A stretch of DNA of 64,000 bases. Source: Nocardioides ferulae (lineage in GTDB: Bacteria > Actinomycetota > Actinomycetes > Propionibacteriales > Nocardioidaceae). The position numbers and the translations under genes were made by a program. Shown here in pieces: positions 26,402 to 35,208 of this stretch. The notes beneath the pieces were generated by a model, which made no database searches, was not told where the DNA came from, and saw only the letters and a program-made list of their open reading frames with translations. Within the stretch, counting starts at the first letter, position 1. Each line of letters begins with the position of its first letter. The stretch spans positions 186,001 through 250,000 of the forward strand of contig NZ_QZVR01000001.1 of NCBI RefSeq assembly GCF_003660455.1. Direction: 5' to 3'.

Positions 26402-27397
26402 GTGACCTCGCATCCCACTCCCGCGGGCACGGTCGTCGACACCGACCTGCTCGTCGTCGGCGCCGGACCCACCGGCCTGTTCGCCACCTACTACGCCGGC
26501 TTCCGCGGCCTCCGGGTCGCGGTGGTCGACTCGCTGCCCGAACTCGGCGGCCAGATCACCGCGATGTACCCCGAGAAGCAGATCCTCGACGTGGCCGGCT
26601 TCCCGTCGGTCAAGGGTCGCGACCTGGTTGAGGGGCTGGTCGCCCAGGCGGCCACCGCCCACCCCGACTACCTCCTCGGCCGCACCGCCAGCACCCTCGA
26701 GCACGCCGAGGACGCCGTCACGGTCTGCCTCGACGACGGCACCGCCGTGCGGGCCAAGACGGTGCTGATCACCGCCGGCATCGGCAAGTTCAGCCCGCGG
26801 CCGCTCCCGGTCGGCGACGAGTGGCTGGGCCGGGGGCTGGAGTTCTTCGTGCCCAGCTTCACGCCCTACGCCGGCAAGGACGTCGTGATCGTCGGCGGCG
26901 GTGACAGCGCCTTCGACTGGGCGCTGCACCTAGAGCCGGTGGCGCGCTCGGTGACGCTCGTGCACCGCCGCGACGCGTTCCGCGCGCACCAGCGCACCGT
27001 CGACCAGGTCCGGGCCTCCTCGGTCGAGATCCTCACCAAGGCCGAGGTGAGCGCGATCCACGGAGACGCCACCGTCGAGTCCGTCGAGATCACCGTCGAC
27101 GGCGAGGTCGTGAGCCGGCCCGCCCAGGCGATCGTGGCCGCGCTCGGCTTCGTCGCCGACCTCGGGCCCATCCAGCGCTGGGGCGTCGAGGTGCACAAGC
27201 GCCACGTCGTGGTCGAGCCCAGCATGCGCACCAACCTGCCCCGGGTGTTCGCGGCCGGTGACATCACCGACTACCCCGGCAAGGTCCGGCTGATCGCCGT
27301 GGGCTTCGGTGAGGCGGCCACCGCGGTCAACAACGCCGCCGTCGTGATCAACCCCGAGGCACACGTGTTCCCGGGCCACTCGAGCGAGGGGAGCTGA
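26402..27397 (+). CDS. ferredoxin-NADP(+) reductase, thioredoxin-reductase-like type
   Basis: A 331-residue FAD/NAD(P) enzyme. VGAGPTG (residues 19-25) binds FAD, GGQITAMYPEKQI is characteristic of the YumC-type ferredoxin reductases, VIVGGGDSAFDWAL binds NADPH, and the closing FAADITDYPGKVRLI-like segment (VFAAGDITDYPGKVRL) binds FAD again. There is no CxxC redox pair, so it is not thioredoxin reductase. GGAAGG precedes the GTG at 26402; an in-frame ATG at 26342 is less likely. It probably passes electrons from NADPH to the ferredoxin encoded downstream, serving a P450 such as Cyp125 or Cyp142 located elsewhere. Partner choice is inference. Confidence 0.82.
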   Translation: MTSHPTPAGTVVDTDLLVVGAGPTGLFATYYAGFRGLRVAVVDSLPELGGQITAMYPEKQILDVAGFPSVKGRDLVEGLVAQAATAHPDYLLGRTASTLEHAEDAVTVCLDDGTAVRAKTVLITAGIGKFSPRPLPVGDEWLGRGLEFFVPSFTPYAGKDVVIVGGGDSAFDWALHLEPVARSVTLVHRRDAFRAHQRTVDQVRASSVEILTKAEVSAIHGDATVESVEITVDGEVVSRPAQAIVAALGFVADLGPIQRWGVEVHKRHVVVEPSMRTNLPRVFAAGDITDYPGKVRLIAVGFGEAATAVNNAAVVINPEAHVFPGHSSEGS

Positions 27398-27398
27398 C

Positions 27399-27866
27399 AT
27401 GGCCGGCGGCCGCGACGCGGTGAAGATGAGCGAGGGCGAGATCTCGGCGTTCCTCGACGAGAACCTCAAGGTGCAGGTCGCCAGCGTCGGCAAGGACGGC
27501 GCACCCCACCTGTCCACGCTGTTCTACGTCGTCGACGACGGCAACCTCGTGTTCTGGACCTATGCGCGCAGCCAGAAGATCCGCAACCTCGAGCGCGACC
27601 CCCGGGTCAGCGCGCTGGTCGAGGACGGCATCGACTACTTCGAGCTGCGCGGGGTCTCGATCACCGGGCGGGCCGAGATCGTCCGCGACTACGACCGGAT
27701 CCTCGAGCTCGGGTCGCGGGTCGCGGTGCGGATGGTCGGCGCGTCCAGCATGGACGAGCTCGGCGAACTCGGGCGCACGACCGTCGAGAAGCAGGCCACC
27801 AAGCGGGTCGCGGTGATCATCCGGCCCGAGCACGTCGCCAGCTGGGACCACCGCAAGATGGTCTGA
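27399..27866 (+). CDS. PPOX-class flavin/F420-dependent oxidoreductase family protein
   Basis: A 155-residue split-barrel protein of the pyridoxamine 5'-phosphate oxidase-like superfamily. The pattern LKVQVASVGKDGAPHLSTLFYVVDDGNLVFWT followed by RSQKIRNLERDPRVSALVED is typical of small actinobacterial PPOX proteins that use FMN or F420. It starts one base after the reductase stop, inside an operon with a ferredoxin and two SDR genes, so a role in steroid or side-chain redox chemistry is plausible. Substrate and cofactor are not decided by the sequence. Confidence 0.75.
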   Translation: MAGGRDAVKMSEGEISAFLDENLKVQVASVGKDGAPHLSTLFYVVDDGNLVFWTYARSQKIRNLERDPRVSALVEDGIDYFELRGVSITGRAEIVRDYDRILELGSRVAVRMVGASSMDELGELGRTTVEKQATKRVAVIIRPEHVASWDHRKMV

Positions 27867-27922
27867 CCGCCCGACGCCGCCGACAGCGGCCACCGACAGC
27901 CAACCCCCATGAGGAGGCAACC

Positions 27923-28114
27923 GTGAAGATCAAGGTCGACTTCGACCTCTGCGAGTCCAATGCGCTGTGCGAGGCGCTGGCTCCCGAGGTGTTCGAGCTG
28001 GACGACGACGACTACCTGCAGCTGAAGACCGACGAGACCACACCCGACAACATCGAGAACGTCAAGCGCGCGGTCGCGGCCTGCCCGCGCGCGGCGATCT
28101 CCCTGGAGGACTGA
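27923..28114 (+). CDS. fdxD: [3Fe-4S] ferredoxin, P450-type
   Basis: A 63-residue acidic ferredoxin. Three cysteines (Cys10, Cys16, Cys54, the last in ACP) would hold a [3Fe-4S] cluster; the position that is Cys in [4Fe-4S] ferredoxins is Asn13 here (CESNALC). Such proteins shuttle single electrons to cytochromes P450. In M. tuberculosis fdxD also precedes an SDR gene beside mce4, which supports the name. GAGGAGG lies five bases before the GTG start. The next gene's ribosome site overlaps its end. Confidence 0.85.
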   Translation: MKIKVDFDLCESNALCEALAPEVFELDDDDYLQLKTDETTPDNIENVKRAVAACPRAAISLED

Positions 28115-28121
28115 TCCACCG

Positions 28122-29027
28122 ATGACCAGCACCGACCCCCTCTCGCTGGACGGCCGCGTCGCCGTCGTCACCGGCGCCGGCGCCGGCCTCGGCCGGGCCG
28201 AAGCGCTCGCGCTGGCCCGTGCCGGTGCTCGCGTGGTCCTCAACGACCTGCCCGGTGCCGCTGACGAGGCCGCCGAGGAGATCAAGGCCCTGGGCGGCGA
28301 GGCGGCCGTGGTCGAGGGCGACGTGGGGGAGCGGGCCACCGCCGACGCGATGGTGGCCGCCGCCGTCGACGGGTTCGGGTCGCTCGACATCGTCGTCAAC
28401 AACGCCGGCATCACCCGCGACAAGATGCTGTTCAACATGTCCGACGACGAGTGGGACCTCGTCGTCAAGGTGCACCTGCGCGGTCACTTCCTGCTCTCCC
28501 GCAACGCCGCGGCGTACTGGCGGGCGCAGTCGAAGGAGGCCGGCGCCCCGGTCTACGGTCGGGTCGTCAACACCGCCTCCGAGGCGTTCCTCGCCGGCCC
28601 GCCCGGACAGGCCAACTACGGTGCGGCCAAGGCCGGCATCGCCGCGCTCACCATGTCGACCGCGCGGGCGATGGCCCGCTCTGGCGTGCGGGCCAACGCG
28701 ATCTGCCCCCGAGCCCGCACCGCGATGACCGCCGACGTCTTCGGCGAGGGCCCCACCGACGGGCTCGACCCCTACTCGCCCGAGCACGTCGCCCCGGTGG
28801 TCGCCTACCTCGCCTCCCCCGCCGCCGAGAACATCACCGGCCAGGTGTTCGTCGTCTACGGCGGCATGGTCGCGCTGGTCGCGGCGCCCGTCGTCGAGCA
28901 GCGCTTCGACGCCGCCGGCGACACCTGGGACGCCGCCGACCTCGACAAGCAGCTCGGCTCCTACTTCGACGGGCGCGACCTGATGCACGGGTTCTCCGCC
29001 GACTCGATCATGCAGCTGACCGTCTGA
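28122..29027 (+). CDS. hsd4A: steroid side-chain SDR dehydrogenase (Hsd4A-like)
   Basis: A 301-residue short-chain dehydrogenase: GAGAGLGRAEA cofactor loop, NNAGITRDKM, catalytic Tyr/Lys in NYGAAKAG and CPRARTAM after it. The extended C-terminus (about 60 residues past the usual end) and its gene neighbours match Rv3502c of M. tuberculosis, encoded between fdxD and mce4 and thought to act as a 17-beta-hydroxysteroid or beta-hydroxyacyl-CoA dehydrogenase in side-chain breakdown. GGAGGA lies 11 bases upstream of the ATG. The exact step is inferred from context. Confidence 0.78.
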   Translation: MTSTDPLSLDGRVAVVTGAGAGLGRAEALALARAGARVVLNDLPGAADEAAEEIKALGGEAAVVEGDVGERATADAMVAAAVDGFGSLDIVVNNAGITRDKMLFNMSDDEWDLVVKVHLRGHFLLSRNAAAYWRAQSKEAGAPVYGRVVNTASEAFLAGPPGQANYGAAKAGIAALTMSTARAMARSGVRANAICPRARTAMTADVFGEGPTDGLDPYSPEHVAPVVAYLASPAAENITGQVFVVYGGMVALVAAPVVEQRFDAAGDTWDAADLDKQLGSYFDGRDLMHGFSADSIMQLTV

Positions 29028-29042
29028 CCCTCGGAGACCACC

Positions 29043-29822
29043 ATGACCGCACAGCAGGGCCGGCTCGCCGGCAAGATCGCCATCGTCACCGGCGGCGCCC
29101 AGGGCCAGGGGGCGGAGATCGCGCGACGCTTCGTCGCCGAGGGCGCCCAGGTGGTGATCGCCGACATCGCCAAGGAGCCCGGCCAAGCGCTCGCCGACGA
29201 GCTCGACGCGCTGCCGGCCGGCGCGGCGTACTTCACCGAGCACGACGTCAGCGACGAGGCGTCGTGGGTGCGGGTCGTGGAACAGACCGACGAGCGGTTC
29301 GGGCCGGTCAGCGTGCTGGCCAACAACGCCGGCATCCTCCGCTTCGGCGAGATCGAGAAGATGTCGGTCGAGGAGTTCGAGCTGGTGTTCCGGGTGAACC
29401 AGCTCGGCTGCTTCCTCGGCATGAAGTCGGTGGCCCGCACCATGCGCAAGAACGGCGGCGGCTCGATCATCAACTCCTCCTCGGTCGAGGGGCTGGCCGG
29501 CATGCCCGCGTGCGCGGCGTACTCCGCCACCAAGTTCGCGATCCGTGGCATGACCAAGGTGGCGGCGATGGAGCTCGGCCCCAAGGGCATCCGGGTCAAC
29601 TCGGTGCACCCGGGCATGATCGACACCCCGATGACACGGGTCCACGGCGGCGACGCGGCGATGGAGTTCGGCGCCTCGAAGGTGCCGCTGCGGCGGGTCG
29701 GCACGCCGTCCGACATCGCGCCGCTCTACGTCTACCTCGCCAGCGACGAGAGCGCCTACGTCAACGGCGCCGAGATCGCGATCGACGGCGGCGTCACGGC
29801 CACCCACGCGTTCGGGGGCTGA
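29043..29822 (+). CDS. SDR family dehydrogenase, hydroxysteroid-type
   Basis: A 259-residue classical [16 protein letters not shown] binds NAD(P), [11 protein letters not shown] is the structural motif, [20 protein letters not shown] carries Ser, Tyr and Lys of the active site, and HPGMIDTPM follows. The pattern is close to 3-alpha/20-beta-hydroxysteroid dehydrogenases such as FabG3 of mycobacteria. It ends the operon that starts at 26402, 15 bases after hsd4A. A role in oxidising a steroid hydroxyl group is likely but the position is unknown. Confidence 0.78.
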   Translation: MTAQQGRLAGKIAIVTGGAQGQGAEIARRFVAEGAQVVIADIAKEPGQALADELDALPAGAAYFTEHDVSDEASWVRVVEQTDERFGPVSVLANNAGILRFGEIEKMSVEEFELVFRVNQLGCFLGMKSVARTMRKNGGGSIINSSSVEGLAGMPACAAYSATKFAIRGMTKVAAMELGPKGIRVNSVHPGMIDTPMTRVHGGDAAMEFGASKVPLRRVGTPSDIAPLYVYLASDESAYVNGAEIAIDGGVTATHAFGG

Positions 29823-29840
29823 GGGCCCCGAACGTCGGAG

Positions 29841-30353
29841 TCAGCTGAGCCGGATGAGGCCCGCCAGCCGGCGGGCGGTGTCGCCGCGCGGGCCGGGCAC
29901 CTTGACCAGCCCCGACATGGTGGTCTTGGCCCAGTCGCGCACCGGCCAGGCCACGGCGCAGCGGCGCCCGGCGCGCCGCCGCGAACGGCGGGCGGCGCCC
30001 ACCTGGAACGCGACCCAGGTCACCGGGACCCCGTCCGGCGGGGTCAGGGTCATCCGGGCGTGGAACACGTCGACCTTGAGCCGGTCCGCCCGCGCCGGTG
30101 GCAGATCCTTGGCGCCCGGCAGCCGTCGGGTCTCGAGGCGGGTCACCAGGCGGCGTACCGTGCCCCAGGGCTCGCCCAGGGCGATGAAGACGTCCTGGGC
30201 GGTGAGCCGGTAGCCATGGGCGTGCAGCACCGCCGCCTCGCTCGCCGTCACCAGCTCCTCGGGACTGAGCCCGTCGAACGCGGGGGCGAGCAGGTTCTCT
30301 CTTCCGTCCCGGCACCGCAAGAAGAGATGTCTCTCGATCATCGTCTCCCTCAT
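29841..30353 (-). CDS. protein of unknown function
   Basis: A 170-residue basic protein with no membrane segment. The N-terminal part is LFLRCRDGRENLLAPAF, then helices; the C-terminal third is very Arg-rich (GAARRSRRRAGRRCAVAW). AGGGAG precedes a second in-frame ATG at 30341 by only a few bases, so the true start is uncertain. Its codon use fits its neighbours. I do not recognise a family. It converges with the hydroxysteroid SDR gene and marks the edge of the steroid operon. Confidence 0.5.
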   Translation of the reverse strand: MRETMIERHLFLRCRDGRENLLAPAFDGLSPEELVTASEAAVLHAHGYRLTAQDVFIALGEPWGTVRRLVTRLETRRLPGAKDLPPARADRLKVDVFHARMTLTPPDGVPVTWVAFQVGAARRSRRRAGRRCAVAWPVRDWAKTTMSGLVKVPGPRGDTARRLAGLIRLS

Positions 30354-30477
30354 CCGGCGCCACCGGCTGGCTCGAGACCGGTACCGCGCCGGGTCTCAGA
30401 CTAGTGGTGCACCGACGCTGTGCGCAGTGGGTTGCCGGGGCAGTGGGTGTGGGGTTCGTCGCGTGTCGGTCGTCGGT

Positions 30478-30828
30478 TCAGGCGATCGCGTTGAGCGCGG
30501 CGTACCCCAGGCTCAGCACGCCCGTGGCCGCGACAGCACTGAGGACCACCACGGCCGCGGCAGCGGGGGTGCGCAGCCGGACCGCCGTCGCCGTGACCAG
30601 GACCGCACCGGCCGCCAGGCACAGGGTCCAGTAGACGGGACTGGTGCTGGAGTCGACCACGGTCAGGCCGTAGATGCCGTCCGCGACCAGCACGCCAGCC
30701 AGCGCACCCGCGCCGAGCGCGAGCCCGGTGGTCGAGCGAGCCCGGTGGTCGAGCGAGCCCGGTGGTCGAGCGAGCCCGGTGGTCGAGCCTTCCGATACAC
30801 CCTGTGGAGACACGCTTGGCTCGAACAC
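30478..30828 (-). pseudogene. remnant of a small multi-pass membrane protein
   Basis: The frame encodes 116 residues, of which the last 80 form three hydrophobic helices (GAGALAGVLVADGIYGL, VYWTLCLAAGAVLVTATAV, AAAAVVVLSAVAATGVLSLGY). The arrangement with SPVYWTL resembles the second half of DUF6518-type membrane proteins. The first 36 residues are encoded by four copies of a 17-bp repeat, so the original N-terminus appears lost. I read it as a decayed gene, but a short functional protein is not excluded. Confidence 0.35.
30721..30788. repeat. 17-bp tandem repeat, four copies
   Basis: Four exact consecutive copies of GAGCCCGGTGGTCGAGC fill 30721-30788. The GGTGGTCGAGC core is a common intergenic word in Nocardioides-like genomes. 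The array lies at the start of the membrane-protein remnant, 62 bases from the DUF222 gene. Confidence 0.9.
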
Positions 30829-30850
30829 GAGTTCGATCTAGAATGGCTGC

Positions 30851-32410
30851 ATGACCACCGCCCCGCCACCCGAGTCCCACGAGGTCTCCGACCTCGACGG
30901 TCTCGACGCGCGGGCGACGCTGGCCGCGGCCACCGAGGCAATGACTGCTCGCCGGGCCGCGGAGGTGACCGAGATGCGCCTCGCCGCGCACTGGGCGACG
31001 CTGCATGGCGAACCCGTCCGCCAGGCCGTCGATGAGCTCGCCGGTCTGGTGGACCCGATGACCCAACCCGGCGGTGAGGGCACCCCGGAGGTCCGGGATC
31101 ACTGCATTGCCGAGTTCGGCATGGCCAGGCGCGTCCACGCCGCGACCGCGCGGGCGTTGATCGCCGACACCCTCGACCTGGGCCACCGCCTCCCGGCCAC
31201 CTGGAGGATCGTGCAAGCCCTGGACTGCGAGCCCTGGGTCGCCCGCCGGGTCGCGGTCATGACCCGCCACCTCCCCGCCGACAAGGTGCCCCTGGTCGAC
31301 CGGGCCGTCGCGAAAGCCATCGGCAAGGTGGCGCCGGGCAAGGTGTTCGACCTGACCGCCGCGAAGATCATCGAGGCCGACCCCGAAGCCCACACCCGAC
31401 GGCGCGAACGTGCCCGCCACGAGCGCTACGTCAAGCTCTCCAAGACCGACGAACACGGCTTCCGCCACATCATCGCTCGCGTGACCGCCGGCGATGCGGT
31501 CTGGTTCGACGCCCTGGTGGACCGGGTCGCCGACATCCTCGCCCTCGAACACGGCCACAACCCAGCGGCCACCAGTCCGCGACCCGCGCTGACCCGTCCG
31601 CTTTCGGTCGGGGGAGCGCAGCGGAGGAGACCGAAACTGACGGGTCAGGGCACGCCCAGCAGACGGTGAGATACCCGCCGGACGGTAACCAACCGGGGGT
31701 CTCTACGACCGCCCGCTGCTCGCTCGCCCGCGGGCCGCCCGGCTTACGCGCCGGAGCACCTCGACGCGACCCTGGAGCGCCTCAAGGCGCTGACGACCCG
31801 GCAGCTGGCCTCACTCCGCCCCCGCGGCACGGTGTTCGTCCACCTCCACCAAGCCGCCCTCCAACGCCAGGCCGGCCTCGCCCGCGTCGAAGGCCTCGGT
31901 CCGATGCTCGCCCAGTGCCTGGCCGAACTGCTCGGCCACGCGGATGTGAAGCTCCAGCCCGTCCTCGACCTCGCCACGAAGCCCCGGGTGGACGCCTACG
32001 AGCACCCCGAACGGCTCAAGGACCACACCTGGCTGCTGGCCGGCGGTGACGTCTTCCCCTACTCCACCGCAGCGAGCCGTGACCAGACCGACGCCGACCA
32101 CATCGTCGCCTACCAGCCAGATGGTCCACCGGGCCAGACCGGCCCCCACAACTCAGCGCCCTTGCGGCGGCGACATCATCGATGGAAGACCCATGGCGAC
32201 TACCGCGGCCGCGCCGCGGGCCCCGGCCGCTACCTCTGGCAGACCCCCCACGGACTGGCGTTCCTCGTCGACGACCAAGGCACCCGTGCGCTCGACGAAG
32301 CCGAGGCCGACCTCATCCTCACCGCACCACCCGGCTTCGACATCCACCCCGAACGTCTCACCGGCGCCCACGTCGAGATCGACCTCACCAGCGGCACCTG
32401 GCCCAGCTGA
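30851..32410 (+). pseudogene. DUF222/HNH endonuclease family gene, interrupted
   Basis: An N-terminal DUF222 part (residues 1 to about 245) runs to a TGA at 31667-31669. The same frame continues with the C-terminal half (YAPEHLDATLERL, GTVFVHLHQAALQRQ, then the HNH core TDADHIVAYQ with N-x-APLRRRHHRWKTH) to the stop at 32410. Between them the usual family segment is missing and replaced by a 60-base hairpin and about 100 unrelated bases. The catalytic core could still be made from an internal start such as 31832. These genes occur in many copies in actinobacteria (the 13E12 family) and the role is unknown. Confidence 0.75.
31589..31648. repeat. 60-base inverted repeat inside the DUF222 gene
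   Basis: CTGACCCGTC (31589-31598) pairs with GACGGGTCAG (31639-31648), and inside it TTTCGGTC (31602-31609) pairs with GACCGAAA (31629-31636), leaving a 19-base loop. The stem is 18 base pairs with one small internal loop. It shares the word GACCCGTC with repeats elsewhere in the window and sits where the DUF222 reading frame is damaged. Confidence 0.85.
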
Positions 32411-32438
32411 CCGTGCCCACGGGGGCGTCGGTGAGCCA

Positions 32439-33113
32439 CTAGTGCGCGGCCTCCTCGGCGCTCTCGCCGGTGACGTCGTGCGCTGACGGGTCCTCGAGGT
32501 CGAGGCCTCCGAGCGGCTCGCGCGACCACCCCGCCAGCGACCAGCCCTCGTCCGGGCTGCCCTCGAGCACGCCCATGCCGGTGTTCATGATGTGCAGCTC
32601 GGCCGCGACCTCGGGCTCCAGGCTGGTCGCCAGGGCGGTGTAGGCGCGAATCGCCGCGCCGTGGCTGAACACCGCCACGGTGTCGTCGCGGCCATGGCGG
32701 GCAGCCAGTGAGCGCACGGCGGCGTCGTAGCGGGAGAAGAACTCGTGACCGGAGCAGCCGCCGGGCATCCGCCGATCCAGGTCGCCGCAGACCCAGTGGC
32801 CCACGCAGCCCGCGTAGGCGTGCACCGCCTCGTCGTCGCTGCGCATCTCCAGGTCTGCTGCCGAGATCTCCTCGAGACCGGCCAGCACCGTCAGGTCCAG
32901 GCCACGCGCCTCGGCCAGCGGCGCCCCGGTCAGCTGGGTGCGGACCAGGGGCGAGGCGTAGACACCGGCGACCTGCTCGCCCGCGAGCGCAACCGGCACG
33001 GCGGCCGCCTGGGCAAGTCCCAGCGGCGTCAGCCCCGCGCCCGGGAAGGCCGTGTCGAGGGCGCCCACGACGTTGTTGGGGGTCTGGCCGTGGCGGATCA
33101 GCAGCAGGCGCAC
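32439..33113 (-). CDS. histidine phosphatase family protein
   Basis: A 224-residue protein of the phosphoglycerate-mutase-like superfamily. The catalytic RHG appears at residues 7-9 (LLIRHGQTPNN), the second Arg in YASPLVRTQ and the second His in FSHGAAIRAY, so the active site is complete. These cytosolic enzymes dephosphorylate small molecules or proteins. The start is GTG; no strong ribosome site is visible. It lies 27 bases downstream of the stop of the next gene on the same strand, so the two may be co-transcribed. The substrate is unknown. Confidence 0.85.
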   Translation of the reverse strand: MRLLLIRHGQTPNNVVGALDTAFPGAGLTPLGLAQAAAVPVALAGEQVAGVYASPLVRTQLTGAPLAEARGLDLTVLAGLEEISAADLEMRSDDEAVHAYAGCVGHWVCGDLDRRMPGGCSGHEFFSRYDAAVRSLAARHGRDDTVAVFSHGAAIRAYTALATSLEPEVAAELHIMNTGMGVLEGSPDEGWSLAGWSREPLGGLDLEDPSAHDVTGESAEEAAH

Positions 33114-33139
33114 GCATCCGAGCCTACGGGCGCCGAGAC

Positions 33140-34318
33140 TCAGCCCCGGGACAGCCCCGGGTGCGGGCCCAGACCAGTGCGGCGACGGACCAGCGCCGCG
33201 ACCTCCTCGACCACCTCACGAGCCACCGGAGCCTGGTCGCCGATCGGCAGCGAGTCGCCCGGGCGGTCTACGAACACCGCCAGCCGCTGATCGGTGCGCC
33301 GGCCACGCACCCGAGGCCGGTCGCCGCCGTAGAAGATCTGCACCTCCAGCAGGCGAAGCCCGGAGTCGCCCCACCACTCCTGGCCTGCGGGCGAGGCGAA
33401 CCGGTGCATCTCCGCGCGGAACGCGCGGTGGAAGCGCTCGACGCGACGGCTCTCGATCGGACCACCCCCCACGAACGTCACCTCGGGCACCTGCTCGGGG
33501 GCCGTGGCCCCCGCGCCCTCGACCACGACGTCGAGGGCCGGCAGCCCTGGATCGCCCGCGGGCACCGGTCGGACGGCGAGGTAGTCCTCCACCGACGCGT
33601 GCCACCCGTCCGCATCGCGGGTCAGGCCCACGAGCCCGCCCCGCACCGCGGGGACCCAGTCGTAGGGGACGAGCGACACGTGATCCTTCCCGCTCCAGCG
33701 CAGGGACGCGGCCGAGCGCCGGAACCCCTGGCTCGTGCAGAACGCCAGCGCCTCGTCGGACGAGGCCACCACCGTCCCGTCGTCCCGTCGCGCGACGAGG
33801 AGGCGCACCCGGCCGTAGCCGTCCGGGGGCAGCCGGAGCTCGGCGTACGCCGTGTGCCGCCGGTCCGGGGACGCCTTCGGTTGCGACGACCAGTGGTACT
33901 CCATGCCCCTCTCGACCACGTGGCGTCGGCAGCGCTCGAGCGCCCCGACGTCCCAGCCGCGCGCGGCCGCGAGCCGGCACACCATGCCGTGCATCGCGTC
34001 GAGCAGCACCTGCGCCCGGGCCTCGGGGGTGCGGTCGGCGAACGCCGTCGGCACCTGCACGTGTCCGACCTCGAACCCCTCCGGCCCGGGGTCGACGTGC
34101 ACGGTGGCGCGCACATGGTCCAGCGCCGGCTCGTGGCGGTGGAACAGCCTCAGCTCGCCGACGCGGCTCGGCAGCCCCAGCCCGGCGACGGCCTCGGAGT
34201 AGAGCTCGGCGACGGAGCGGCAGCCGCGGATGGCGACATCGGCGACCGGGTCGGCGTCGGTCGGCCGGTCGGCGCGACCCTGCGCCGGCCACGGGTGGAC
34301 GAGAGAGAGCACGGGCAC
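33140..34318 (-). CDS. hypothetical protein, 392 residues
   Basis: A soluble protein of 392 residues with a GTG start. It contains two related-looking halves rich in Val-Glu-Val strands (LRLFHRHEPALDHVRATVHVD; EVTFVGGGPIESRRVERFHRAF), a Trp-containing segment EYHWSSQPKASP and a C-terminal helix (ARDVVEEVAALV-like: APVAREVVEEVAALVRRR). No signal peptide, membrane helix or catalytic signature is evident. It stands 30 bases downstream of kstR on the same strand and could be read through from kstR. I do not recognise a family. Confidence 0.65.
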   Translation of the reverse strand: MPVLSLVHPWPAQGRADRPTDADPVADVAIRGCRSVAELYSEAVAGLGLPSRVGELRLFHRHEPALDHVRATVHVDPGPEGFEVGHVQVPTAFADRTPEARAQVLLDAMHGMVCRLAAARGWDVGALERCRRHVVERGMEYHWSSQPKASPDRRHTAYAELRLPPDGYGRVRLLVARRDDGTVVASSDEALAFCTSQGFRRSAASLRWSGKDHVSLVPYDWVPAVRGGLVGLTRDADGWHASVEDYLAVRPVPAGDPGLPALDVVVEGAGATAPEQVPEVTFVGGGPIESRRVERFHRAFRAEMHRFASPAGQEWWGDSGLRLLEVQIFYGGDRPRVRGRRTDQRLAVFVDRPGDSLPIGDQAPVAREVVEEVAALVRRRTGLGPHPGLSRG

Positions 34319-34348
34319 CTGGTTGCTCCAGCCGGCGGTCGGAGCGGG

Positions 34349-34951
34349 TCAGCCGCGCAGCAGCAGGCTGACCGCGACCTCCATCTGCTGGGCGGTCTCG
34401 GCGGCGGTGGCCCGGCCGGTGACCCAGGCGACCAGCGCCGAGAGCCACACGTCGCCGATCACGCGGGCGATCGCGACGTCCTCGTCGGTGACCGAGTCGC
34501 GGTCGGGGTGCATCGCGCGCGTCAGCATGCGGGTCAGCAGCATGCCGACGGCGTGGATCTCCTGCTGTACGGACGCGTCGGCGAACATGAACGCCCGGGT
34601 CAGCGCCTCGGTCAGGTGCGGGTCGCCCTGCAGTCCGCGGGTCAGTCGCTTGAGCAGGATGATCACCCGCTCCGCGGTGGTGTCGCCGTCGACCGGCTTG
34701 TCGCGCAGCTGCCCCTCGGCGCGCTCGAACTCGCGGCCCAGCGCCGAGACCAGCAGGTGGATCTTGGACGGGAAGTAGCGGTAGAGGGTGCCGAGGGCGA
34801 CGTCGGCCTGCTCGGCGACCGAGCGCATCTGCACGGCGTCGAACCCACCCTTGGTGGCCAGCACGATCGTCGCGTCGAGGATGCGCTTGCGCCGGTCGCG
34901 CTGGGCCGCAGAGCCCAGATCTTCGGCCGTCAAGGAGTTCGCGCTGGTCAC
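34349..34951 (-). CDS. kstR: TetR-family repressor of cholesterol catabolism, KstR
   Basis: A 200-residue TetR regulator. After LGSAAQRDRRKRILDA comes the DNA-binding helix-turn-helix with MRSVAEQADVALGTLYRYFP and SKIHLLVSALGREF, which matches mycobacterial KstR almost residue for residue; the effector domain shares FADASVQQE and IARVIGDVWLSAL-type segments. KstR is released from DNA by 3-oxo-steroid acyl-CoA intermediates. GTG at 34951 gives the family length and has GGGGG upstream; a GTG at 34999 would add 16 residues. Nine matching operators lie in this window, one of them (35066-35079) upstream of kstR itself. In M. tuberculosis kstR is adjacent to fadE34; here a five-gene block separates them. 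Confidence 0.93.
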   Translation of the reverse strand: MTSANSLTAEDLGSAAQRDRRKRILDATIVLATKGGFDAVQMRSVAEQADVALGTLYRYFPSKIHLLVSALGREFERAEGQLRDKPVDGDTTAERVIILLKRLTRGLQGDPHLTEALTRAFMFADASVQQEIHAVGMLLTRMLTRAMHPDRDSVTDEDVAIARVIGDVWLSALVAWVTGRATAAETAQQMEVAVSLLLRG

Positions 34952-35208
34952 CTGTCCCCCAGGGGAGGTAGTCGTCGGGAGGGCCCCGTCGACCACCACC
35001 TAGCGGGAGACACCTCCGAGGAGGTCGTCGGGTTGCCATTAGGCTACCAACCGGTGGGGCACAATAGGAACGCGTTCCACCTCGTCCGACCCGGCGTGTC
35101 ACCGTCCGGAGGCCCCGGCCGGACACGCGCGGATCACGAACCGGTCACGGATCGGATCATCGACCAGTTCCACCGACCAGTTCACCGAGCAAGAGAGGGA
35201 CGCGGCGA
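34952..35208. other. intergenic region between kstR and the glycosyltransferase gene
   Basis: 257 bases separate two divergent genes. Apart from the operator at 35066-35079, GAGAGGG just before the glycosyltransferase ATG and a run of GATC-containing words near 35140-35165, no further element is visible. Confidence 0.5.
35066..35079. promoter_or_regulatory. KstR-like operator before kstR (autoregulation)
   Basis: AGGAACGCGTTCCA contains the perfect palindrome GGAACGCGTTCC and fits the KstR consensus except at the first position. On the minus strand the overlapping TATTGT (plus 35061-35066) is a likely -10 for kstR, giving a leader of about 100 bases. The plus-strand glycosyltransferase gene starts 130 bases to the right, so control of that gene is possible but less likely. 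Confidence 0.65.

Noticed and set aside
26402..27397. Thioredoxin reductase
   Set aside because: No CxxC in the NADPH domain; the GGQITAMYP pattern indicates the ferredoxin reductase type.
30851..32410. Intact HNH endonuclease gene using stop-codon read-through
   Set aside because: The segment around the stop does not resemble the family and contains an inverted repeat; damage is simpler than recoding.
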